DNA from: JAVBTT01 sp031556035 | GTDB taxonomy: Bacteria > Bacillota > Clostridia > Oscillospirales > UBA929 | Length of the DNA stretch: 64,000 nt | Assembly: GCA_031556035.1 (NCBI GenBank) | Contig: JAVBTT010000020.1 | Coordinates: 1-64,000, forward strand | Direction of reading: 5' to 3' | Shown: piece by piece, positions 41,128-48,796 of the stretch | How the letters are laid out: every line of letters begins with the position of its first letter | Numbering within the stretch: the stretch's first letter is position 1 | Position numbers and translations under genes: made by a program | The notes under the pieces: generated by a model | What the model saw: the letters and a program-made list of their open reading frames with translations, nothing else | Told to the model about the DNA's origin: nothing | Database searches by the model: none

Positions 41128-41156
41128 TTGTTTCCCCCGCCGGAGGCGAGAAACAA
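41128..41156. repeat. Intercistronic stem-loop (ygeX-regulator gap)
   Basis: TTGTTTCCCCCGCC with GGCGAGAAACAA, loop GGA. Imperfect (two-base bulge) but the same CGCC-GGA-GGCG centre. Confidence 0.55.
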
Positions 41157-41169
41157 CCCTCAAAATTCT

Positions 41170-41808
41170 CTAAGTCTCCGCGTCCATATAGTTGTAAAGG
41201 GTGTATTTTGAAATGTCGTAGTGCCTTGATATCTTGTCGCCCGCCTTCTTGATCAAAAACGCGCCCTTGTCGTTGAGGTACTGAATGGCCCTCGTTTTGT
41301 CGTCCTTGGTCATATGAGCTATCGGCTTGCCGATAAATTTATCCGCCTCCTCGATGAGCTGGTCCAGAAGGTCGGTGACGTTGGTGGTGATCGCGCTGAT
41401 GCTGTCGGCGTCCTCCGGCTCATCGACACTGATCATGGCCTCCAGCGTATGCCTTGCCATCATCAGCTCCGTTATGTCATAGTTGATGCCGAAGAGCCCG
41501 ATGACCCTGCCTTCCTCGTCCCTCAGGTATATAGAGCTGGATTTAACAATCCTGCCCTCCTTGGTGCGCGCCAGGTAGCTGTAATTGTCCTCCACCCGCG
41601 ACGCGTCCTCCTTAATGGCCTGAAGCACGAGCTCCGACGAGCCGTCGCCTATGTGACGCCCCGTAACATGGCCGTTTTCAATCGCAATGATAGTGTTTTC
41701 ATAGCCCCGGCTCATGTCATGCACCGTAACCTCGCAATTTGAGCCGAACAGTCCGGTTATCCCCTTCGCGAGCCGCTCCAGGAACGGCTTCTGATCCCCG
41801 ATGCTCAC
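41170..41808 (-). CDS. YheO-like PAS and helix-turn-helix regulator of the purine cluster
   Basis: 212 residues from GTG 41808 with GGGGGT upstream. An ATG at 41847 would leave almost no leader after the predicted transcription start. The N-terminal PAS-like domain (PF08348 type) has FGSNCEVTVHDM, SYLARTKEGRIVKSSSIYLRDEEG and IGLFGINYDITELM. The C-terminal HTH_22-type domain has LNDKGAFLIKKAGDKISRHYDISKYTLYNYM. Such proteins sense small ligands and control adjacent catabolic operons. It is the first gene of the cluster, behind a promoter with an inverted repeat, so autoregulation and control by a purine intermediate are likely inferences. Confidence 0.85.
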   Translation of the reverse strand: MSIGDQKPFLERLAKGITGLFGSNCEVTVHDMSRGYENTIIAIENGHVTGRHIGDGSSELVLQAIKEDASRVEDNYSYLARTKEGRIVKSSSIYLRDEEGRVIGLFGINYDITELMMARHTLEAMISVDEPEDADSISAITTNVTDLLDQLIEEADKFIGKPIAHMTKDDKTRAIQYLNDKGAFLIKKAGDKISRHYDISKYTLYNYMDAET

Positions 41809-41840
41809 AGGCAAACCCCCATTTTTATAAATAACGACCG

Positions 41841-41892
41841 GAGGCATTTGTTATTCATGCCTCTACTATAGCACATTATTATAATATTTCAA
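41841..41892 (-). promoter_or_regulatory. Promoter and candidate operator of the purine cluster
   Basis: Minus strand TTGAAA (41892-41887), 16-base spacer and TATAGT (41870-41865). Immediately downstream an inverted repeat GAGGCAT (41841-41847) / ATGCCTC (41857-41863) covers the predicted start point. The upstream 70 bases are very AT-rich (UP-element-like). Confidence 0.6.
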
Positions 41893-41980
41893 CTATTTTT
41901 TAGCTATAAAAATTATTTTTTAGTTTTTCTGTTTTTTCCACAAACCAGCCGTTACTAATTTGTCATAATTGCCCTGGCAT

Positions 41981-42571
41981 CTACGTATAAAATACGCGCC
42001 TCTCCAGCTCATAAAGCTCCTCTCTCGTGTCCACGTCAATAAGCGGCAGCCGACTCTTTATCTCCACAAGGGTTACCTGTTCCGGATGCCTGTCACGGAT
42101 TGCGCGCGCGTTCTGATGATCCGCGAGATTCAGCAGCTCCTCCCTGTAAGCCGAGGAAAAGAGAGCTGGGCTGCCGGGCATTCCCCCGAAGGCCGGCACG
42201 GTTATTCTTCCCGTATGCCGGCTGTTTATAACGGTTTCAAGTGTTTCCGCGTCAAGAAACGGCTGATCGCACGGCAGGAACATATAATAATCCGCCGAAG
42301 ACGGCAAAACCCCGAGCCGGACGCTTTCGCAGGCGCCCCGGCCGGGGTTTTTATTAAGTATGGCTTCAACCGGATAATTGCTCGCGAGCAGGCCGACCTC
42401 CGGCTGGGAGTATATAAAGCGCACGACGCCAAATAAACCGCTTTCGCACACAAGCTTCAGCGTCCGCTCGGCCATAGGTCTGCCTCCGAACGGCTGAAGC
42501 AGCTTGTCCCCCTTCCCGAAGCGGCTGGAGAATCCCGAGGCCATTAAAACGGCGTCGACAGTCCGGTTCAT
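41981..42571 (-). CDS. mocA: Molybdenum cofactor cytidylyltransferase (MocA-like)
   Basis: 196 residues from ATG 42571 behind GGGGGAT. The nucleotidyltransferase start VLMASGFSSRFGKGDKLLQPF is the CTP-binding loop, and FLPCDQPFL carries the metal-binding Asp of MobA/MocA proteins. It would attach CMP to molybdopterin to make the MCD form used by xanthine-dehydrogenase-type enzymes, so it serves XdhD. The gene lies 25 bases after aroE and is apparently co-transcribed with the shikimate operon, while an AT-rich promoter gap separates it from the purine regulator. Confidence 0.85.
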   Translation of the reverse strand: MNRTVDAVLMASGFSSRFGKGDKLLQPFGGRPMAERTLKLVCESGLFGVVRFIYSQPEVGLLASNYPVEAILNKNPGRGACESVRLGVLPSSADYYMFLPCDQPFLDAETLETVINSRHTGRITVPAFGGMPGSPALFSSAYREELLNLADHQNARAIRDRHPEQVTLVEIKSRLPLIDVDTREELYELERRVFYT

Positions 42572-42596
42572 AGCGTATCCCCCCAAATAGCCGTTA

Positions 42597-43424
42597 TTAA
42601 AAGATATCAGTATCAGTCAATAAATCCGATACAACCCTTTCGGACGGCGTATGCCCCGTAAACAGCTCAAACGACAGAGCCGCCTGGCATACAAGGTGCG
42701 GCACGCCGTTTATCGCCCGCAGCCCCCTCCCCTTCGCAGCTTTCAGCAAAGCCGTCTCCCTCGGGGAATATATAAGGTCGTATATGATGGAGTCCGACGG
42801 AAGCGCGTCCAAAAAACTCAGGTCTGCAAAATCCTCATTCACCCCGTGCATCCCCAGCGGAGTCGCGTTGACGAGCAGCGGGCAGCCCTCGGCCTCACTC
42901 CCGGTGTCGCTCCAATTGCAGTATTCCGCCCCCTCCGCGACCACCTCCTTGTCCGGGCTGCGCGAGGCCATCCGCACGCTCATTCCTCTTTTGGCGAGGG
43001 CCAATGCCACCGCCCTGGCCGCGCCGCCCGCGCCAAGCACAAGCGCTTTTTTGCCATTGAAAACAAAGCCCTCCCGCTCAAGAGAGCGCGCGAAGCCGTC
43101 TCCGTCTGTGTTGTGCCCTATCAGAGTTCCCGCCTTATTCACAACCGTGTTCACCGCTCCGCAAAGCCCCGCCGCATCGCTTACCGCGTCAAGATAAGGG
43201 ATTATCCGCTCCTTCAGGGGCATCGTGACGTTGAAGCCCGCGATACCCATCAGCCGGGCGGCCTCCGTAAACCGCTTCAGCCCGTCATGTGTGATGTCGA
43301 ACGCGAGATACGCGTAATTTAACCCCAGGCTGTCGGAAAAACGGTTATGTATCTGGGGCGAGAGGCTGTGTGAGACCGGGGAGCCGATGAGCGCGAGAAC
43401 CCTTGTGGCGCCTGTGATATTCAT
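42597..43424 (-). CDS. aroE: Shikimate dehydrogenase
   Basis: 275 residues. It reduces 3-dehydroshikimate with NADPH. Substrate site SPVSHSLSPQIHN and NVTMPLKERI (with the catalytic Lys), NTDGDGFARSL (Asp of the catalytic pair), NADPH loop VLGAGGAARAV followed by ASRSPDK. The start overlaps the aroQ stop by four bases. Last aromatic gene of the operon. Confidence 0.96.
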   Translation of the reverse strand: MNITGATRVLALIGSPVSHSLSPQIHNRFSDSLGLNYAYLAFDITHDGLKRFTEAARLMGIAGFNVTMPLKERIIPYLDAVSDAAGLCGAVNTVVNKAGTLIGHNTDGDGFARSLEREGFVFNGKKALVLGAGGAARAVALALAKRGMSVRMASRSPDKEVVAEGAEYCNWSDTGSEAEGCPLLVNATPLGMHGVNEDFADLSFLDALPSDSIIYDLIYSPRETALLKAAKGRGLRAINGVPHLVCQAALSFELFTGHTPSERVVSDLLTDTDIF

Positions 43425-43858
43425 TCAACCCATCCCCTCTCGATAAAATACCGCATGGCCGCGATATAGCCGTAAAAGCCAAGCCCGCTTATCTGACCCG
43501 CGCAGGCGGGCGCGGTGACCGATACGCGCCGAAACTCCTCACGGGCGTGGATGTTGGAGATATGCACCTCTATCGCGTCCACCGCCGCGGCCTTTATAGC
43601 GTCGTGTATCGCGTGGCTGTAATGTGTGTACGCCCCGGGGTTTATTATTATGCCGTCCACGCGGTCCCGGGCCGCCTGTATCGCGTCGATTATCGCGCCC
43701 TCATGGTTTGACTGAAAGAGTTCAAGCTCAAGCTCATTGTCCGCCGCAAAGCCCCCAACCATCTCCACCAGATCACCGTAGGTTTTTCGGCCATACACCT
43801 CCGGCTCGCGCGAGCCCAGCAGGTTGAGGTTAGGGCCGTTTATTACAAGCAGCTTCAT
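43421..43858 (-). CDS. aroQ: 3-dehydroquinate dehydratase, type II
   Basis: 145 residues, usual length. The N-terminus LVINGPNLNLLGSREPEVYG carries the Asn and Arg/Tyr of the flexible lid. FQSNHEGAIID and INPGAYTHYSHAI supply the active-site residues, and VEVHISNIHAREEFR (starting IEVHISN) the His. It dehydrates 3-dehydroquinate to 3-dehydroshikimate. Overlaps aroK and aroE by four bases on either side, so translation is coupled. Confidence 0.96.
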   Translation of the reverse strand: MKLLVINGPNLNLLGSREPEVYGRKTYGDLVEMVGGFAADNELELELFQSNHEGAIIDAIQAARDRVDGIIINPGAYTHYSHAIHDAIKAAAVDAIEVHISNIHAREEFRRVSVTAPACAGQISGLGFYGYIAAMRYFIERGWVE

Positions 43859-44334
43859 CTCAGCGCCTCCAACACTTTTTTTACCGTATCCTCAATAACT
43901 CCCTCATTGTCGATGGTGATATCGCTCAGCCGCTCGTAAAGCCCGCCGCGCCTCTCAAAAATGGCGTGGAGCTTGCTTGAGTCGCTCAGCAGCGGCCTCG
44001 TGCCGGGCTCCAACGTGGCGAGTATGCTCTCGACGCTCCGGCGGAGATAGACGACCGCCGAGCTTCTCCTTATCAGCTCTCCATTTCGCTCCACAGCGCC
44101 GCCGCCCAGAGCGATCACGGCGTTCTCCCGGGCAATAAGGCTCTCGATGCGCCGCGTTTCAAGGCCGCGGAAATACTCCTCGCCCCTTTGGGCAAATATA
44201 TCGGATATACTCATGCCCTCGGAACGCTCTATTTCAATGTCGCTGTCAAACCAGACCATCCCGAGAGCTTCTGCCGCCAGCCTTGAGACCGTGGTCTTCC
44301 CGCAGCCGGGCAGCCCGATAAAGGCGATGTTCAT
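43855..44334 (-). CDS. aroK: Shikimate kinase
   Basis: 159 residues from ATG 44334 (longer frames run into pheA). Walker A GLPGCGKTTVSRL, substrate Asp in FDSDIEIE, RGEEYFRGLE with the shikimate Arg, and GGGAVERN (Walker B-like). ATP-dependent 3-phosphorylation of shikimate. Starts five bases after the pheA stop. Confidence 0.94.
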   Translation of the reverse strand: MNIAFIGLPGCGKTTVSRLAAEALGMVWFDSDIEIERSEGMSISDIFAQRGEEYFRGLETRRIESLIARENAVIALGGGAVERNGELIRRSSAVVYLRRSVESILATLEPGTRPLLSDSSKLHAIFERRGGLYERLSDITIDNEGVIEDTVKKVLEALR

Positions 44335-44339
44335 ACCCG

Positions 44340-45476
44340 TCAAATCGTCTCTGCCGAGCTTCCGTAGCAGCCCAGCACCTCGAAGTAGTCGCACTGCGTC
44401 GACGCCAGACGCAGCGCGTCCCGGGTATCCGCGTCCATTATATTGGCCTGCAGATCCGCGAAAAACCTGTACCGCTCGTTGGAGGCGGGTCGCGACTCAA
44501 TTCGCGACAGGTTGATGCCCGCGAGCATAAAGCTCTCCAGCACCGCGCACAGCGCCCCGCTGCGGTGAGCCGTGGAGAATGTAATGCTTGTTATATCGCA
44601 GCGCTCGTCGTACACCGGGCACGCGGCGATGGCGATGAAGCGGGTTTTGTTCTGCGCGTCGTCCATGATATCCGGAGCGAGAACCGACAGTCCGTGCACC
44701 CTCGCGGCGGCGCGAGAGCCTATCGCCGCGTATCTGTCGCCGCCCTTTTCCGCGACCAGCTTTGCGGCGACAGCCGTGTTGCGGCAGGCCGTCAGCTCCC
44801 AGTTTTTATTTTTGAGGAAACGGCGGCACTGCCCGAAGCCCTCCGGATGGGAGTACACCTCGCGTATATCCGAAAGCGCCGCGCCCTCTCGGGCTAGCAG
44901 ACACTGCGCGACCGATATCCATATCTGCCCCGTTATATAGCACGAGTGGCGCCGCAGCAGATCATAAACCTCTCCTATGGCCCCGGTCTGGGAGTTCTCT
45001 ATCGGCAGCACGCCGCAGTCCGCCCTGCCCGCCTTGACCGTTTCAAACACATCCTCGAAGTAGTCGCACCCGATTGTGGCGCTTCCCGGGAAGAGCTGAT
45101 TCGCGCCGTGCTCGCCCCACGCGCCGGGCACCCCCTGAAAGGCCACCGTCAAGGCGTCCCTTTTCGGCTCGGTCGGCTCCGGAAAAAGGGCGGGATCCGT
45201 CAGCCCCAGCTTTTCACGCTGCCTGATCTTGGACAGGGCCATCAGGGTGCGCATAAGCGTCGCCGCTCCGGCGCGGTCGGCTTCGGCCACCGCTTCGGCG
45301 GCACCTTCCAGCACTTGCCGCTCCCGCCGCTCATCCACAAGGGCGATGTTCCCGGCGGCCTTCACACCCGCGATTTCCAAGCTCACGCTCATTCTCTCGC
45401 CGTAAAGTCTCAGCAGCTTCGAATCCAGAGCGTCGATTTTTTGACGCAGCAGCGCCAGCTCCTCTTTGCTGTTCAC
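44340..45476 (-). CDS. pheA: Chorismate mutase-prephenate dehydratase (P-protein)
   Basis: 378 residues from GTG 45476, whose GTGA overlaps the stop of the DAHP synthase gene and which has GAGGTGAT upstream. An AroH-type helical chorismate mutase (LRQKIDALDSKLLRLYGER) occupies about residues 1-85. The prephenate dehydratase domain (about 100-275) has VLPIENSQTGAIGEVYDLL and NKTRFIAI (the Thr-Arg-Phe motif). An ACT domain follows with GALCAVLESF and SRIESRPAS, the phenylalanine-binding ESRP motif, so the enzyme is probably feedback-inhibited by Phe. It commits chorismate to phenylalanine. Confidence 0.95.
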   Translation of the reverse strand: MNSKEELALLRQKIDALDSKLLRLYGERMSVSLEIAGVKAAGNIALVDERRERQVLEGAAEAVAEADRAGAATLMRTLMALSKIRQREKLGLTDPALFPEPTEPKRDALTVAFQGVPGAWGEHGANQLFPGSATIGCDYFEDVFETVKAGRADCGVLPIENSQTGAIGEVYDLLRRHSCYITGQIWISVAQCLLAREGAALSDIREVYSHPEGFGQCRRFLKNKNWELTACRNTAVAAKLVAEKGGDRYAAIGSRAAARVHGLSVLAPDIMDDAQNKTRFIAIAACPVYDERCDITSITFSTAHRSGALCAVLESFMLAGINLSRIESRPASNERYRFFADLQANIMDADTRDALRLASTQCDYFEVLGCYGSSAETI

Positions 45477-46477
45477 GCTATCACCTCGCGTATTCTGCAC
45501 ACCTTGTCCATAATGGACTTGAAAACCTGCGGCGTGACCGACTGCGCTCCGTCGCACAGCGCGGCCTCCGGATGGTTGTGCACCTCGATTATCAGCCCGT
45601 CCGCCCCGGCAGCGACCGCGGCCAGCGCCATGGGCTCGACAAGATGCCAGTATCCGGTGGCGTGGGACGGGTCTATCACAACCGGCAGATGGGATTTTGA
45701 TTTAAGCACCGGCACCGCAGACAGGTCGAGCGTGTTTCTGGTCGCCGTCTCAAAGGTCCGGATGCCCCGCTCACAGAGCATGACCCGCTGGGCTCCGCCC
45801 GCCATGATGTGTTCAGCCGCCATGAGCAGCTCATCGATCGTTGAGGACAGGCCGCGCTTGAGCAGCACAGGCTTGTTGAGCTCCCCCACCTGGCGCAGAA
45901 GGGTAAAGTTCTGCATGTTGCGCGCGCCGATCTGTATCACATCCACATCCTCGGCAAACGCGTCCAGATAGTCCGAGGACATTATCTCGGTGACGACAGG
46001 AAGGCCCGTCTTGGATCTGGCCATTTTCAGGAGCTCAAGCCCGTCCATGCCGAGCCCCTTGAAGGCATAAGGCGAGGTGCGCGGCTTGAACGCCCCTCCG
46101 CGAAGGAATGAGGCTCCCGCCGCCTTTACGTCACGCGCGATCGAGAGTATCTGCTCCTCGCTCTCGACCGAGCACGGCCCGGCGATCACCGCGAACTCTC
46201 CCGCGCCTATTTTCCGCCCGGATATATCGTACATGCTGTCCGCCGGGTGAAATTTGCGCCCCGCCAGCTTGTACGGCTCCTGAACGCGCATGATGCGCTC
46301 CACGCAAGGGAAACGCAGTATGTCGTCCTCGGTGATCGCCGATGTGTCGCCGGCCATTCCGATCATGCGGGTGGTCTCGCCCACGATCTCCTGTATGATG
46401 ATGCCCCTGCCTGCGAGAAGCTGCTTTATTGGGGCTATCTCCGGCTCCGTGGCGCCGGGCTTGAGAATCATAATCAT
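45473..46477 (-). CDS. aroF: DAHP synthase (3-deoxy-7-phosphoheptulonate synthase, KDO8P-like type I)
   Basis: 334 residues. First shikimate step, joining PEP and erythrose 4-phosphate. An N-terminal ferredoxin-like regulatory domain (about 1-70, IMILKPGATEPEI) precedes the barrel. Catalytic blocks: AGPCSVES, FLRGGAFKPRTSPYAFKG, QIGARNMQNF, LLKRGLSST, CERGIRTFE, DPSHATGYW and EVHNHPEAALCDG, with metal ligands Cys, His, Glu and Asp. The extra N-terminal domain matches the Thermotoga-type enzymes inhibited by Tyr/Phe. Confidence 0.96.
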   Translation of the reverse strand: MIMILKPGATEPEIAPIKQLLAGRGIIIQEIVGETTRMIGMAGDTSAITEDDILRFPCVERIMRVQEPYKLAGRKFHPADSMYDISGRKIGAGEFAVIAGPCSVESEEQILSIARDVKAAGASFLRGGAFKPRTSPYAFKGLGMDGLELLKMARSKTGLPVVTEIMSSDYLDAFAEDVDVIQIGARNMQNFTLLRQVGELNKPVLLKRGLSSTIDELLMAAEHIMAGGAQRVMLCERGIRTFETATRNTLDLSAVPVLKSKSHLPVVIDPSHATGYWHLVEPMALAAVAAGADGLIIEVHNHPEAALCDGAQSVTPQVFKSIMDKVCRIREVIA

Positions 46478-46481
46478 TTGC

Positions 46482-47582
46482 TTATCGTTCCTTTCCGGTG
46501 TGCGTTAAAGGCGTCCAGGCCCACCCGGCTCCGCTCTTCGCGTCCAGCAAACACAGCGCAAGCCCCGCCTCAACCACGGGCACCGCGCGGGGCACTATGC
46601 ACGGGTCGTGCCTTCCGCCGAACGAGGCTCTTACCGACTCCTTTGTGTTCATGTTCACCGTTTCCTGCGGGGTGGCTATGGTCGGCGTCGGCTTCACGGC
46701 CACCCTGAAAACCAACGGGCTGCCGTTGGATATCCCGCCGTTTATCCCGCCGTTGTGGTTTGTCCTGAGCTTTACCGCGCCATCCTCAAAATACATGCCG
46801 TCGTTGGCCCGGCTGCCCCTCATCCCGGAAAGGCCGAAGCCGCCCCCAAACTCAATGCCCTTTACGGCCGGAATGGAGAACATCATGGCCGCTATCGAGC
46901 TCTCCAGCGAATCAAAAAAGGGTTCGCCCAGGCCGGCAGGCAGGCCCAGCGCTGCGCACTCAATGATCCCCCCCACCGAGTCCCCCTCCGCCTTGGCTTT
47001 TAAAATCGCCGCTCTCATACGCTCGCCCGCTTCGTCGTCATAAACGGGGAACGGTTTTTTTGAAGCTTCTGGTATATGCTCCGGCGGCATTTCCACGTCA
47101 GAAATGTCATATACACGGGATATATGAGCGCCGACCTCCACACCATATCCGCCCAGTATCTGCCTGGCTATCGCCCCGGCGAACACCAGCGGCGCCGTGA
47201 GGCGTCCGGAAAAATGACCGCCCCCGCAGTAATCGGCGTGGCCGCCGTATTTGACAAGCGCCGTGTAATCGGCGTGGCCGGGGCGGAGCAGCTCCGGAGC
47301 ATAGTCTCCCGAGCGGGTGTTCTCGTTTCGTATTATGGCGCATAGCGGAGCTCCGGTTGTCTTCCCCTGAAACATTCCGGACAAAAGCTCCCATTCGTCC
47401 CGCTCGCGCCTTGGCGTCGATACGCTGTCCCGCCCCGGCGCCCGCCTGTCCATCTCGCGCCTGACAGCTCCCCAGTCCACCTCAAAGCCCGGAGGCAGTC
47501 CGTCGACAATAACTCCAATAGCCGGGCCATGGGATTCGCCGAACATCGAAAGCCTTATGTTTTTTCCCCACACTCCGCTCAT
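46482..47582 (-). CDS. aroC: Chorismate synthase
   Basis: 366 residues, usual length. FMN-dependent anti-elimination of EPSP to chorismate. Signature GESHGPAIGVIVDGLPPG, RRERDEWELLSGMFQGKTTGAP, GGGHFSGRLTAPLVFAGA, and the C-terminal RHDPCIVPRAVPVVEA. Start overlaps the aroA stop by four bases. Confidence 0.97.
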   Translation of the reverse strand: MSGVWGKNIRLSMFGESHGPAIGVIVDGLPPGFEVDWGAVRREMDRRAPGRDSVSTPRRERDEWELLSGMFQGKTTGAPLCAIIRNENTRSGDYAPELLRPGHADYTALVKYGGHADYCGGGHFSGRLTAPLVFAGAIARQILGGYGVEVGAHISRVYDISDVEMPPEHIPEASKKPFPVYDDEAGERMRAAILKAKAEGDSVGGIIECAALGLPAGLGEPFFDSLESSIAAMMFSIPAVKGIEFGGGFGLSGMRGSRANDGMYFEDGAVKLRTNHNGGINGGISNGSPLVFRVAVKPTPTIATPQETVNMNTKESVRASFGGRHDPCIVPRAVPVVEAGLALCLLDAKSGAGWAWTPLTHTGKER

Positions 47583-48796
47583 ATCCGTTGTTCCTTTTCA
47601 AAATCCCGCCAGAAGCCGGGATAGGATTTGGCAACGCAGTCCGCGCCCTCAATGCAGACGGGACCTTCGCTCCTTATGGCCGCCACCGCGCCCATCATAG
47701 CAATGCGGTGATCCCCCCGCGAGCTCATCCTGCCGCCGCGCAGCGCCTTTACCCCGGTTATCGAGAGCGAGTCCCCGTCTACAGCGATATTCGCGCCCAG
47801 ACCGTTCAGCTCCTCAGCGACCGCCGCGAGCCTGTCGCTCTCCTTGTGCCGCAGGCGCCCCGCGTTTGTTATGCGGCTTGTGCCCTCGCAGAAGCAGAGC
47901 AGCGCTGCCAGAGGCGGGACAAGGTCGGGGATGTCGGATACGTCCACCGTTTGGGCGACAAGCCTGCCCGGCCTGGCGGCCAGGCCGCCGCTATCTGTCC
48001 CTGCAAGCTTCGCGCCGCAGGCTTTGAGTATGCCTATTATCTCTCGGTCGCCCTGCTTTGAGTCCGAAGACAGGCCGACGCATTCGCAGTCACACCCAAG
48101 AGCTCCCGCCACGAGGAAAAAGGCCGCCTGTGAGTAATCCGCCTCTATCGCGATATCGCAGGCCCTGTACTTTTGCCCGCCCCGGACGCCGAAACTCCGG
48201 TATCCCCCTTTATCGGCCGCGACGCCAAAGCGCTCCATCATGTCAAGCGTCAGGTCGACATAGGGCGCGGACTCCAGGCGCGAGGCGATGCGTATCTCGC
48301 TATCCCCGTCCAGCAGAGGAAGGGCGAAAAGCAGCCCTGTGACAAACTGTGAGCTGATATCGCCCGGCACATCAAAAACGCCGGGCGTTAGCGGCCCGCA
48401 GACTCTGAGAACGCCTCCCCCGAACCCAAGCCTCGCTCCGTGCCGCTCCAGCTCCCCGAAATAGGGGCCGAGCGGACGCTCCATCAGCCTTCCCCGCCCT
48501 GTAAAGCGCGTTTCAAACGGGAGCAGCGCCGCGAGAGGGATCAAAAAGCGCAGGGTGGAGCCGGATTCCCCGCAGTCAAGCGGCATGGAGGATGGGATTT
48601 TCTCGCTAAGGCTTCGCCGCAGCTCCGCCATACAGCGCCTCGTTGCCTCTATATCCTTCGAGAAGGCAAGATTTTCTATATAGCACGGCCCGTCCGACAA
48701 CCCGGCGCAGATCAAGGCCCGATGGGATACGCTCTTTGACGGGGGTATCCGTACAGGCCCTCGGGGGAAAAGCGTCACCTTCTTTACTTCATCCAT
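47579..48796 (-). CDS. aroA: EPSP synthase (3-phosphoshikimate 1-carboxyvinyltransferase)
   Basis: 405 residues from ATG 48796, with GGGAGGGAC upstream and an eight-base overlap with aroB. PEP/S3P site PPSKSVSHRALI, DCGESGSTLRFLIPLAA, and the late LRHKESDRL and SRGDHRIAMMGAVA motifs. It joins PEP to shikimate 3-phosphate. The GESGSTLRF motif, instead of the GNAGTAMRP of class I enzymes, is the class II-like form, which often tolerates glyphosate (family knowledge, not tested here). Confidence 0.95.
   Translation of the reverse strand: MDEVKKVTLFPRGPVRIPPSKSVSHRALICAGLSDGPCYIENLAFSKDIEATRRCMAELRRSLSEKIPSSMPLDCGESGSTLRFLIPLAALLPFETRFTGRGRLMERPLGPYFGELERHGARLGFGGGVLRVCGPLTPGVFDVPGDISSQFVTGLLFALPLLDGDSEIRIASRLESAPYVDLTLDMMERFGVAADKGGYRSFGVRGGQKYRACDIAIEADYSQAAFFLVAGALGCDCECVGLSSDSKQGDREIIGILKACGAKLAGTDSGGLAARPGRLVAQTVDVSDIPDLVPPLAALLCFCEGTSRITNAGRLRHKESDRLAAVAEELNGLGANIAVDGDSLSITGVKALRGGRMSSRGDHRIAMMGAVAAIRSEGPVCIEGADCVAKSYPGFWRDFEKEQRI

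Noticed and set aside
27240..41156. Calling all purine-cluster stem-loops terminators
   Set aside because: Most lack a following T run on the transcribed strand and they sit between genes that should be co-transcribed.
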